The notes under the pieces: model-generated | What the model saw: the letters and a program-made list of their open reading frames with translations, nothing else | Databases searched by the model: none | What the model was told of the DNA's origin: nothing | Translations under genes and position numbers: made by a program | From: Marinicella algicola | GTDB lineage: Bacteria; Pseudomonadota; Gammaproteobacteria; Xanthomonadales; Marinicellaceae | Length of the DNA stretch: 64,000 bases | Direction: 5' to 3' | Assembly: GCF_028401385.1 (NCBI RefSeq) | Contig: NZ_JAQOMR010000001.1 | Span: forward strand, 3,330,501-3,394,500 | Shown here: piece by piece, positions 37,103 through 46,541 of the stretch | Layout: every line of letters starts with the position of its first letter | Position numbering within the stretch: the stretch's first letter is position 1

Positions 37103-37411
37103 AAACCGTTCCTTTTCAAAACACTGCGGAGATATGGCGCGACGAAACCGCGACGATCCTAGCATGCTGTCACTTCGATCCGAAGCGCACGCCGACACCA
37201 AAATGTGATATCTCTAATTATAAAACCTCAAAATACTCATTCTACGAAATTCGGCTTCAATGCCTGCTTAGCCGTCATTTACTCCACTTTCTTCATAAAA
37301 CTGATAAAAATGAGGCATATTTGTTAGATCAGCGGCAAATCTGAAGCCATCAGGTTGGAAATTAAGATCGAAGCGCTTGCATTAAATCCACATTTCAGGA
37401 GAAAAATTAGT
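37103..37411. promoter_or_regulatory. AT-rich divergent control region of the phosphodiesterase / ABC operon
   Basis: This ~310-base gap lies between the divergent phosphodiesterase and SBP genes. The part 37200-37335 is far richer in A/T than the surrounding genes. It presumably holds both promoters and the operator for the DeoR regulator encoded downstream. I see no clear inverted repeat. An AGGAG box (37397-37401) precedes the SBP start. Confidence 0.5.
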
Positions 37412-38718
37412 ATGAAAGCCACAAAATTCAACATTTCCAGACGCGGCCTGCTGGCTGGCGGCCTTGCAACCCCTTCGTCAGTATGATGCCGCACGTGCTC
37501 ATGCCTGCCCACGCCGCCGAGACGGTGAAGCTTCAGTTCATGTATCCCGTCGGTGTTTCGGGTGACATCAACACAATCATTTCGGGCATGATAGACGAGT
37601 TCAACGCGACCCATGACGGGATCGTCGTCGAGGCGATCTACGCCGGTAGCTACGACAACACCGAACAGAAGGTTATTACGTCGCTCGGTGTCGGCGAGCC
37701 GCCCTCACTGTGGCTCCCGATCAATTCCTCGCTGCAGACATTCCTCGGCCTTGATGCACTCGAGGACATTACCGAGCAGGCCAAGTCCGACGATATCTAC
37801 GACGATTTCATCGGCGGTTTTCTCGGTACCGCGATATCCAACGACCGTCTCTACGGGCTTTCCTTCCAGCCTTCGACACCGGTCCTCTATTACAACAAGG
37901 ATGCCTTTGCTCAAGCTGGCATTCCCGAAGCGCCGGAGACCTGGGACCAGCTTTTCGAAACAGCCAAAGCTCTGACGGTGCGCGATGGCGACGAGCTGAA
38001 ACGCTGGGGCCTGATCATCGGCGGCGGCTGGCACGACTGGATGTTTGAAGGTTATTGCCGTCAGAATGGTCTGGTTCCGTGGGAGCAGGACAAGGTTCTG
38101 TGGGATCGCCCGGAATCTGTCGAGGCGCTCGCCTTCTGGAAAACCATGGTTGATGCCGGCTGCATGGCGCCTGCTTCGACATGGCAGGGCTCCGCCAACG
38201 ACTTCATGGCCGGTTCGACCGCGATGCTCTACCACTCCACCGGCTCGCTGACCAACCTGCGCACCTCCTCTCCGTTCGAGGTTGGCGTGGCCTTCATGCC
38301 GAAGCGGAAGACCTGGGGCGCTTCGCAGGGCGGTGGACCGATCATGATCGCCAAGAACCAGTCGGACGCCCAGAAGGAAGCCGCCTATACCTTCGCGCGC
38401 TGGATGACCAACACCGAAAACCAGGCCGCATGGAGCCGCGCGACGGGTTACCTTGCCGTGCGCAAATCCTCCTGGGAAATGCCTGAAATGCAGGAATATC
38501 TGGTTGAGGTTCCGCAGGCCAAGGTTGCCATGGAGCAGTCGGCCTATTCCGGTGCCTTCCTGCAGGTTCCGGCCTATTCCAAGGCACGTGAAGTGCTGAA
38601 GAGCGCCATCGATCGCACGCTTGCCGGTGAAGTCGAAGTGGAAGCTGCACTTGCCAGCGCCACGGACGAGGTGAACCGCGAGATTGCCCGCGTCATGCGT
38701 CGCCAGCAGCGCGGCTGA
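37412..38718 (+). CDS. ABC transporter substrate-binding protein with Tat signal (one-base lesion)
   Basis: A ~435-residue UgpB/MalE-type binding protein. The ATG at 37412 opens a twin-arginine signal, FNISRRGLLAGGLATP, joined to the mature frame when a fifth C is added at 37470-37473, giving PFVSMMPHVLMPAHAAETVKLQFMYP. The mature part has typical lobes (FQPSTPVLYYNKDAFAQAGIPEAPETWDQL and GSANDFMAGSTAMLYHSTGS), resembling glycerol-3-phosphate or sugar binding proteins. Export by Tat is unusual for sugar-type SBPs. First gene of a six-gene operon. Confidence 0.85.
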
Positions 38719-38733
38719 CAAACTTTGGCAATG

Positions 38734-38762
38734 AAGGGCGCGGGCCAGGTGGTCCGCGCCCT
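38734..38762 (+). repeat. Intercistronic stem-loop after the Tat-SBP gene
   Basis: A 10-bp perfect hairpin (AAGGGCGCGG/CCGCGCCCTT) follows the SBP stop by ~15 bases, with only GTTTAAT behind it. It parallels the hairpin after the other SBP gene (31911-31941) and probably sets SBP:permease stoichiometry. Confidence 0.75.
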
Positions 38763-38788
38763 TGTTTAATCCCTTTCAGGATAGCCAC

Positions 38789-39691
38789 ATGTCTCAAAAC
38801 CTCGTTCGCACACAGAGAAAGGAAATGCTGCTTGCCTATGCCCTGCTGCTTCCCTCTCTGGTATTCCTTGCGGCATTCACCTATTGGCCGATCGTGCGCT
38901 CGATCTGGTTCAGCCTGCATGATGTCTTGCTCGGCGATCCGGACATCTACTGGCTCGGCGCGGAAAACTATCTGAGACTTCTCAACGACCGGCTTTTCTG
39001 GAAGGTTCTCGGGAATACCGCTTTCTACACGCTCACCTCCGTTCCGCTTTCGATTGCCGCAGCGCTGCTTCTGGCTGTCGCGCTTGACAGCAAGTTGCGC
39101 GGCATGGCGATCTACCGGTCTGCTTTCTTCTATCCAGTGATGATCCCCTCGGTTGCGGCGGGCATGGTCTGGGTCTTTCTGTATGCGCCGGGTTACGGCC
39201 CCATCAACGAGGCGTTGACCGGACTTGGCCTGCCGCGTCTTGACTGGCTCTATGACAGCAAATGGGCGCTTCCGGCCATCGTGATCATGAGCATCTGGAA
39301 ATATTCCGGCTATTTCATGCTGATCCTGCTGGCGGCCCTGAAGCTCGTGCCCTCGGATCTTCACGAGGCGGCCAAGCTTGATGGCATAAGCGCCTGGGAC
39401 CGGCTCATCCACATCACAATCCCGATGATCTCGCCGACGCTCTATTTCGTCATCATCATCGGCACGCTGCATAGCTATCAGATCTTCGACTATGTCTATG
39501 TGATGACCCAGGGCGGCCCCGCCGACAGCACCAATGTGCTGACCTTCTACATCTATCAGAACGGGTTCCAGTATCAGGATATCGGCTACGCTTCGGCTCT
39601 GGCGAATGCGCTTCTCATTTTCGTACTTGGACTTATCGGCCTGGTTTCCCTGACACTTGGACGCCGCGTCCACTACCTCGGAGAACGGTAA
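38789..39691 (+). CDS. ABC transporter permease (UgpA type)
   Basis: A 300-residue permease with six predicted helices and EAA loop DLHEAAKLDGISAWDRLIHITIPM. The start MSQNLVRTQ has an AGGA box; the frame is open nine codons earlier. Its stop overlaps the start of the next permease by one base (TAATG), giving tight coupling. Confidence 0.9.
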   Translation: MSQNLVRTQRKEMLLAYALLLPSLVFLAAFTYWPIVRSIWFSLHDVLLGDPDIYWLGAENYLRLLNDRLFWKVLGNTAFYTLTSVPLSIAAALLLAVALDSKLRGMAIYRSAFFYPVMIPSVAAGMVWVFLYAPGYGPINEALTGLGLPRLDWLYDSKWALPAIVIMSIWKYSGYFMLILLAALKLVPSDLHEAAKLDGISAWDRLIHITIPMISPTLYFVIIIGTLHSYQIFDYVYVMTQGGPADSTNVLTFYIYQNGFQYQDIGYASALANALLIFVLGLIGLVSLTLGRRVHYLGER

Positions 39692-40578
39692 TGGTCCTCG
39701 ACACATCCGTGACGCCCGATATTGCCGCCGCTCCGGCTGCTGCTCGCCGCTCTGGCTGGCGGCGAGCGCTGAAAGGCCAATGGCTGCATCTCATCATGCT
39801 GCCACTCGCGTTTCTCTGGCTTTGCCCACTGATCTGGATTGCGGTTACCTCGCTGAAAACAAGCGCGGAAGTGTTCGACCCAGCTGCCGGCTTCTTTCCC
39901 GCGATACCCAATTTCTCGAACTATCCGAGCACGCTTTCGGTTGCGCCTTTCGGGAAGTACCTGGTGAACTCGATCATCGTCACCAGCTCAATTCTGGCTG
40001 GCCAGCTCGTGACGATCACGCTTGCGGCTTATGCTTTTGCGCGGCTGAATTTTCCCGGCAAGAACGTCCTCTTCACGCTGTTTCTGCTGCAGGTGATGTT
40101 TCCGATCTATGCGATCTTTCTCACCAATTTCGTGACGCTAAGGGAAATGGGACTGGTCAATACCATCCCGGCGATGATCGTGCCCTTCGTTGCATCCGGT
40201 TATGGCACCTTCATGCTGCGCCAGAGTTTCCGTCAGGTTCCTTCCGAACTCTCCGATGCAGCACGACTTGATGGCTGCAATCACCTCGAGATTCTGTGGC
40301 ATGTCTATCTGCCGCTGGTGCAGCCGACGCTGATCGCCTTCGGCATCATCTCGGTCGTGACCCACTGGAACGATTACATGTGGCCGCTTCTGGTTACCAA
40401 TTCGGAAGATATCCGCACCTTGCCGATCGGGCTTGGCCTGCTGGCAAAGGCAGACAGCGGCGCCGACTGGCCGCGGCTGATGGCCGGCACCACCATTGTG
40501 GTATCGCCGCTTCTGGTGCTTTTCGTGATCTTCCAGCGGCGCTTCATCGACAGCTTCATGCATACCGGCGTCAAGTGA
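39691..40578 (+). CDS. ABC transporter permease (UgpE type)
   Basis: A 295-residue permease with six predicted helices and EAA loop ELSDAARLDGCNHLEILWHVYLPLVQP. It partners the UgpA-type permease. The TTSLK-like periplasmic start and THWNDYMWPLLV near the C-terminus are typical of MalG/UgpE proteins. Intact. Confidence 0.9.
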   Translation: MVLDTSVTPDIAAAPAAARRSGWRRALKGQWLHLIMLPLAFLWLCPLIWIAVTSLKTSAEVFDPAAGFFPAIPNFSNYPSTLSVAPFGKYLVNSIIVTSSILAGQLVTITLAAYAFARLNFPGKNVLFTLFLLQVMFPIYAIFLTNFVTLREMGLVNTIPAMIVPFVASGYGTFMLRQSFRQVPSELSDAARLDGCNHLEILWHVYLPLVQPTLIAFGIISVVTHWNDYMWPLLVTNSEDIRTLPIGLGLLAKADSGADWPRLMAGTTIVVSPLLVLFVIFQRRFIDSFMHTGVK

Positions 40579-40600
40579 CGCTGCAATTCGGAGATAAAAC

Positions 40601-41662
40601 ATGGCCACTGTTCAGCTGAACAATGTCAGCAAATCCTATGGCAAGAGCCGGACTGTGCATGACATCAATCTGACGATTGAAGACAAGGAATTCATGGTGA
40701 TGGTCGGGCCATCGGGCTGCGGCAAGTCGACCACGCTCAGGATGATTGCTGGACTTGAAGACATTACCACGGGCCAACTGGTGATCGATGGGCGCGACGT
40801 GACCGATGTTTCGCCGCAGAAACGCGACATCGCCATGGTGTTCCAGAGCTACGCGCTCTATCCGCACATGACGGCCTATCGCAACATGGCTTTTGGCCTG
40901 ATGAAGACGACGCGACTGACAAAGCCGGAAATCAACACCCGCATTCACGAGGCAGCTGAAATCCTGCATATCACCGATCTGCTCGACCGGCGACCGAAGG
41001 AGCTTTCGGGCGGCGAGCGGCAGCGTGTAGCTATCGGCCGGGCGCTTGTCCGAAAACCCAAGGTGTTTCTGTTTGACGAACCGCTGTCCAATCTCGACGC
41101 AAAGCTGCGCAACCGCATGCGTGCCGAGCTGAAGCGTCTCCATGCCGAACTGGGGCTGACCGTTATCTATGTGACGCACGATCAGATCGAGGCGATGACG
41201 CTTGGAACGCGCGTTGCGATGATGTCGAAGGGCCGTCTTCAGCAGCTTGGCGCGCCGATGGAACTTTACATGAAGCCCGCCAACACCTTCGTTGCGACCT
41301 TTATCGGCTCGCCCGAAATGGGGCTGATCCCGTGCAAATCCTCTGCCGGCAAGATCGGTCACAATGCATTCATTCAGGAAATCGCGATCGGAAACGATCT
41401 GCCGAACGACATCATCATCGGCATGCGTCCGGAGGAGATGACAATCACCCAGCACGGAATGGCCCGCGGGCGTGTGGAACGGACAGAACTGATTGGTGCC
41501 GAAGCACTGGTCGAGGTGGCGCTTGGCGAACACCACGTTGTCATCAAGAGCCCGGTCATGGGAGCACCGGAAATTGGTGATGATGTCGGTGTCGACTTCG
41601 ATCTCGCCCGGATGCGAGTATTCGATGCCGCTTCCGGCCATGCTATTTGGCCGCAGGCCTGA
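40601..41662 (+). CDS. ABC transporter ATPase (UgpC type)
   Basis: A 353-residue ATPase: Walker [10 protein letters not shown] (~36-44), signature LSGGERQRV, Walker [14 protein letters not shown]-loop [10 protein letters not shown], then a C-terminal TOBE domain. It energises the permease pair just upstream. The next gene, a DeoR regulator, begins 11 bases later and so probably belongs to the same transcript. Confidence 0.92.
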   Translation: MATVQLNNVSKSYGKSRTVHDINLTIEDKEFMVMVGPSGCGKSTTLRMIAGLEDITTGQLVIDGRDVTDVSPQKRDIAMVFQSYALYPHMTAYRNMAFGLMKTTRLTKPEINTRIHEAAEILHITDLLDRRPKELSGGERQRVAIGRALVRKPKVFLFDEPLSNLDAKLRNRMRAELKRLHAELGLTVIYVTHDQIEAMTLGTRVAMMSKGRLQQLGAPMELYMKPANTFVATFIGSPEMGLIPCKSSAGKIGHNAFIQEIAIGNDLPNDIIIGMRPEEMTITQHGMARGRVERTELIGAEALVEVALGEHHVVIKSPVMGAPEIGDDVGVDFDLARMRVFDAASGHAIWPQA

Positions 41663-41672
41663 TGGGGGTAGA

Positions 41673-42448
41673 ATGACTCGCTCAGTTAGACAACAACAGA
41701 TCCTGAACTTGCTGGAAACGCGGGGCGCGCTGCGATATCGTTTCTCGCCGAAGAATTCGAGGTCTCCGACGAGACGATCCGGCGTGACCTGAAAGTACTG
41801 TCCGGCGAAGGCATCGTTGAGAAGTTTCATGGCGGTGTGCGCTTGTCGATGCCGCGCGCCGAACCGCCCTTCGAGCGCCGTCTGACCGAGGCTTCGGCAG
41901 CGAAGGCCGCCATTGCCGCGCGGGCTGCAAAGCATATCCGCGAGGGTGCGACCCTGCTGTTGGACAACTCCACAACCGCCTGCTTTCTCGCGCGGGAGCT
42001 GACCCGGCGCGAACCGATGACAATCCTGACGATCTCGCTGGAAGTTGCCCAGATCCTTGCCACGTCCGGCAAGCAGCATCGCGTGATCATACCGGGCGGG
42101 GAACTGCGTTCTGCCGACAAGACGATCATCGGTGCAGGTGCCATCAGCTTCCTGTCGGAATTCACGCCGAGCTATTTCGTAATGTCGGTGGTCGCCGGCT
42201 CCGTCAATGGCTGTCAGGATTTCGATCTCTTCGAGGTCGAGTTCAAGCGCGCCATGCTGTCGCGCGCCGATGAAACCATCCTGTTGATGGATTCCAGCAA
42301 GTTTTCGAAATCGGGACTCGTTCAGGTCTGCAGCTGGCCGGATATCGACGTGCTGGTGACCGATCACGCTCCACAGGAAGTCCTTGACCAAATCGAATAC
42401 GGACATGTGCTGCTGTCTGAGACAGCGCCGTCTGGAGAAGCTGAATGA
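41673..42448 (+). CDS. DeoR family transcriptional regulator (one-base lesion)
   Basis: A ~258-residue DeoR/GlpR-type repressor. An N-terminal HTH (QQQILNLLETRGAL... LAEEFEVSDETIRRDLKVLSGEGIVEKFHGGV) precedes a sugar-phosphate sensor domain (TLLLDNSTTACFLAREL and the D-SKF motif in LLMDSSKFSKSGL). The frame breaks around 41741-41743 (TTT) within the HTH; one more base joins the two parts. DeoR sensors usually bind phosphorylated sugars or polyols, fitting a phosphate-containing substrate for this operon. Its last bases overlap the next gene (ATGA). Confidence 0.83.
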
Positions 42449-43160
42449 ACACATTGGACGGTTTTGAAGCCGCCGCGCTCAATGCGCTGGCAGCGTCGCG
42501 CAAGCTGGCACGTTCGCATTTTCGCCAAGGGCTGGAGGTCGATCACAAAAGCGACCAAAGCCCGGTAACGCAGGCAGACCGCGCCATCGAAGAAGCCATG
42601 AAAGCCGTGCTAAGCGGTTTTTTCCCGAACATGGAATATTCGGAGAGGAATTCGGCGTGTCTGGAAGCGATGCGCGCTACCTCTGGGTGCTTGATCCAAT
42701 CGATGGAACCAAGAGCTTCATTTCCGGCGTACCCATCTTCGGAACACTGATTGCCCTACTGGACAATGGTTCGCCCGTCCTCGGCGGGATAGACATTCCG
42801 ATCCTCAACGAAACCTGGATCGCCCGGAAAGACAGCCCCACCCAAATCAATGGCAAGCCATGCCGGAGTGGATCGTGCGAACAGCTGGATGAGGCAATCC
42901 TCTTTGCCACGTCGCCGGACCAATTTGACAACGATGAATATGCTGCCTTCGAGGCGCTCAGCAGTGCCTGCTCATCAAGGAGATTTGGTGGCGACTGCTA
43001 TAGCTACGGCCTGTTGGCATCGGGGCATATCGACCTCGTTATGGAAGCCGGACTTGAACCCTATGACTACCTTGCGCTTGTGCCAATCGTGACAGGTGCT
43101 GGCGGCACCATCACCGACTGGCAGGGCAAGCCGCTGACGCTTCAGTCAAAGGGCAAGTGA
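42445..43160 (+). CDS. Inositol-monophosphatase-family phosphatase (one-base lesion)
   Basis: A ~238-residue Mg2+-dependent phosphatase of the IMPase/FBPase superfamily. The metal-binding motifs are GEEFG, WVLDPIDGTKSF and GGDCYSYGLLASGHIDLVMEAGLEPYD, with PVTQADRAIEEAM at the front. The frame breaks at 42642-42643; one G restores YSGEEFGVSGSDARYLW. It also resembles HisN-type histidinol-phosphatases, but its place as the last gene of an ABC operon, with a four-base overlap to a DeoR regulator, points to dephosphorylating the imported compound. Confidence 0.82.
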
Positions 43161-43239
43161 TCGCTGCCGCCACGCCGGCGCTTCACCGCGCCGCACTTCT
43201 GCGGCTTTCTATCTGTCCATGATAAACGTTAAGCACTGC

Positions 43240-43800
43240 CGGAACAGCCTGGTATTTTGATCTGAGGTGACATGGTCTTCGGGTTTTGTCGCAAAATTTC
43301 ATGGTTTGGTTCCGGCAGCCTATGTAAAGCCGTTCTTAAAGCGGCAGAAGAATGACTGGGGAGACACCGAGGCTGCGTCCCGCCGCAGCATGCGTTTTGT
43401 TGCCGTGAAGAGTGCTGATAGACATGGCCGTGCGGCGGCTGTGCACCGTGCCCGGGATCGGTGCGATTACTGCCTTTGCACCGGAACCTGAAACATTCGA
43501 GAATGGGCGAAACTTTGCCGCCTCGCCGGGCAGGGTCACGCCACCGAGGTCGGCTGGAGGCAAAGTCCGGCTTGGGGCCGTAAGCAAGATGGGCCAGTGC
43601 GAAATTCGTAAGTTCCCGATCGTCGGAGCCATGAGCATGATCCGATGGGTTGTCCGCAAAGGTGGCAGCAAAAATTTCTGGCTGGCAAGTCTCGTCGCGC
43701 GCACACCGAGAATGCTGGAGGCTGTTGCATAGGCTAACAAGATGGCGCGCATGATATGGCCCGAAAGAACGCTGGTTCGTCTCAACCGCCCTGAAACCGA
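43240..43800 (+). pseudogene. Decayed IS110-family transposase
   Basis: Fragments of an IS110-type (DEDD) transposase in two plus-strand frames. The N-terminal part is PAAYVKPFLKRQKND with ASRRSMRFVAVKSADRHGRA (~43310-43450). The C-terminal transposase_20 part is RRLCTVPGIGAITAFAPEPETFENGRNFAA...GGKVRLGAVSKMGQCEIRKFPIVGAM (~43430-43735), with a tail ANKMARMIW beyond a stop. The middle is deleted and frames are broken, so it is inactive. It marks the right edge of the phosphodiester-type operon. Confidence 0.75.
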
Positions 43801-43906
43801 CTGGCCCATGAAAAACCATGGACCAGCGGGGTGCCCTCACACAGTGGCGTGGATCGGATTTTTTGCCTTGCAAGGAGGCCGACGTCACTCGGCTTTGTCG
43901 CCTTGA

Positions 43907-45329
43907 TCAGGCATCCTGCGGCAACTGAAGGGCGCGCTCCTCTAGGAATTCGGACAGTCCAAAGGGGCCGTTTTCACGGCCATAGCCGGAGTGTCTGAAG
44001 CCGCCGAACGGGGCGTCCAGATTGAAGGGGCGCCGTTGATATCGATCTGTCCGGTTTCCATGCGCACAGCGAAGTCCTGCGCCCTCGCCTCATCCAGCGA
44101 CCAGACCGCGCCAGCCAGCCCATACCTGGTTCCGTTGGCAATCGCCAGTGCTTCGTCCTCATCGCCATAGCAGATGATCGACAATACGGGCCCGAAGATT
44201 TCCTCCTGGGCGATGTCGCTTGCGGGATCGACCCTTCCGAACACTGTCGCACGTACGAAATGACCGGGGCCGTCAACCGGTTCGAGACCACCTGCAACCA
44301 GCTCCGCGCCGCTGTCTATCCCCTTGCCGATATAGTCGAGCACCATGTGTTTCTGGCGTTCGGAAACCAGCGGGCCAAGCCGGGTCTGATCGTCAACCGG
44401 GTCACCGGGGACAAAGCGGCTCGCCGCCTTTGCAGCGATCGACTTCGCCTGCTCATAGCGGCTTTCCGGCACCAGCAGGCGCGTCAGCGCCGAGCAGGTC
44501 TGTCCGCCGTTCAAAAAGCAGGCATTGACAGTGTTCTTGACGGCGCGCTCCAGGTCGCCGTCTTCGAGAATGACGGCAGCGGACTTGCCCCCGAGTTCCA
44601 GCGACACCCGCGTCAGGTTTTCGGCCGCAAGCCGGGCGATGCGTTTGCCGACGGCAGTGGAGCCGGTAAACGAGATCATGTCGACCTCCGGGTTCGTCAC
44701 CAACGCCTCGCCGACGCTTTCACCATCTCCCACGATGAGATTGAACACGCCGGAGGGCAGACCGGCCTGCTCAAGCACCTCGGCAAGCAGGAAGGCGCTG
44801 AGCGGCGCCACCTCAGAGGGTTTCAGGACGACCGTGCAGCCGGCGGCAAGCGCGGCCGCGACCTTTGCCGTTACCTGATGCAGCGGATAGTTCCAGGGCG
44901 TAATGCAGGCAACGACGCCGACGGGAACCTCAAGAATGCGCGAATTAGCGAGCCGGGTTTCGAAGTTATGGGTTCTGGCACGCTCGGCATAGCGCTTCCA
45001 GGCCTCAATCGGCAATCCTGCCTGAATCGCCCGGCTCATCTTGATCGGCATGCCGACTTCGTTCGTGATCAGTTGCGCGATGTCTTCGCGGCGTCCCTCA
45101 AGCAGTTCGGCGGCGCGCGCAAGGATGGCACCTCGCTCGAAGCCGGAGGTTGCCGACCACTCCGCAAACGCGCCGTGCGCGGCGTTGACGGCCTTGGCAA
45201 CGTCGGCGGGAATACCGGCGGGCACTCTGCCCACCGGCTTCAGGTTCGAGGGATTGGCGATGACAAATTCGCCAGTTCCTTCGGGGGAACCCAAGTGCCG
45301 CCAATGTAGAAGCTGTCGTAATTCATCAT
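43907..45329 (-). CDS. NAD(P)-dependent aldehyde dehydrogenase (two one-base lesions)
   Basis: A ~474-residue aldehyde dehydrogenase with [10 protein letters not shown], the catalytic Glu in [11 protein letters not shown] and Cys in NGGQTCSAL. Two bases are missing: at 45283-45287 (GGGGG; restores the start [29 protein letters not shown] behind an AAGGAGG box) and at 44027-44030 (GGGG; restores [25 protein letters not shown] and moves the stop to 43907). The aldehyde is unknown. It is the promoter-distal gene of the cluster with the M24 hydrolase, acyl-CoA synthetase and Liv transporter. Confidence 0.84.
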
Positions 45330-45358
45330 CTCGTCCTCCTTCTCGAGAAAGCGTCAGA

Positions 45359-46521
45359 TCAGCCTTCGTAGACCCAGGGCTCGATTGGCGTTTTCGACAT
45401 GCATTCCGCTCCATCCTCGGTGATCACCCAGGCGCGCTCGTAACGCAGCCCCCGATGCCCGGCAGGTTGCAGGTGAGCGCGATGATTTCCATGAAGCCGG
45501 GCTGCATCACATAGTCGGGTTCGCTGACATATTCCATCGCGAAGTCGGTGAAGGACGGATACCACTCATTGCCAAAAGCGCCGATGCCGTGGCCGAAACC
45601 GCGGATCATGTCTCCCCAGCCCTTCTCAACCGTGAAGCGGCGGACATCACTTGCAACATCACCGATCGTACGGCCTGGCTTCAGGGCCGCCGTCAGGTAG
45701 TGGCAGCTTTCCACATAGGCATCGATCAACTGCTGCTGCTCAGCCGTCGGATTGCCCATGATCGCGTTGTGGGAGACATCGCCGAGCATCATCTCATACA
45801 TCGCATGCAGGTCGATCAGCAGGAACTCGCCGCGCTGGACGACCTTGCGGGTCGAAGGCGTGCAGGCGCCGGTCCAGGTTCGGTGGCCGGAGGCGATTTC
45901 CTGGCCGCCTGTGAATGTCCAGGCGAATTCGCTGCCGAGTTCGCGGGCTGCCTGCTCGGCAATGCCGGCGATTTCCGTTTCGGCCATGCCCGGGCGCGCG
46001 GAGCGGCGAACCGCTTCCTGCGCGGCGTCGGTAATGGCGGTCGCCTGACGCATCAGCGCAATCTGCTCGGGTTCCTTGATCAGCATCAGGTGATCGATCG
46101 GCGTGGTCAGATTGGTCAGTTCGGCTTCGGGCAAGGCGGTCTCGAGCGTCGTGTATTCATGCTTGGTGATCATGCCCTCAGGCAGATACCAGGAATAGCC
46201 GTCCTCGACCGCGACCCGGCCGGTGTGCAGGCCGAGTTCGCGGACACGGCGCACGGCCATCTCGATCATCGAATGGCGACCATAGCCGGTGACATTCTCG
46301 AGCCAGCCCTCGGCGAGAACGCGCGGCGCATCCATGTTGACGGTAATGAGCTGGATCTCGCCTTCGGCGGGAACGATCACAACGCTGCGCCACGGCACGA
46401 AGCCGCCGGAGAGGTGGGTGATGGTTTTCAGCCGAGTGCCGACCAACACATCCACGCCTTCGTCGCGCAGCATGGCCTGGAAGCGTCCAAGACGCTTCTG
46501 AAAATCGATATGAACCTGCAT
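45359..46521 (-). CDS. M24 family metallopeptidase / creatinase-like hydrolase (one-base lesion)
   Basis: A ~387-residue pita-bread-fold enzyme (Xaa-Pro dipeptidase, creatinase or related C-N hydrolase). Metal ligands are visible: the two Asp in IDLHAMYEMMLGD, His in GFGHGIG, Glu in PGFMEIIAL and Glu in VITEDGAE. The last one is recovered only by adding one base at 45449-45453 (CCCCC; GGGGG in coding sense), which restores NLPGIGGLRYERAWVITEDGAE. A creatinase-like N-terminal domain (~1-150) is present. Context with acyl-CoA synthetase and aldehyde dehydrogenase suggests breakdown of an amide- or N-substituted compound. Confidence 0.82.
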
Positions 46522-46541
46522 TGATTGAACTCCTGGTATGC

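Noticed and set aside
40571..42454. 627-codon minus-strand ORF, the longest antisense frame in the region
   Set aside because: It is a shadow of the UgpC-type ATPase and DeoR genes on the plus strand, a common effect of GC-rich codon usage. No motif or ribosome binding site supports it.
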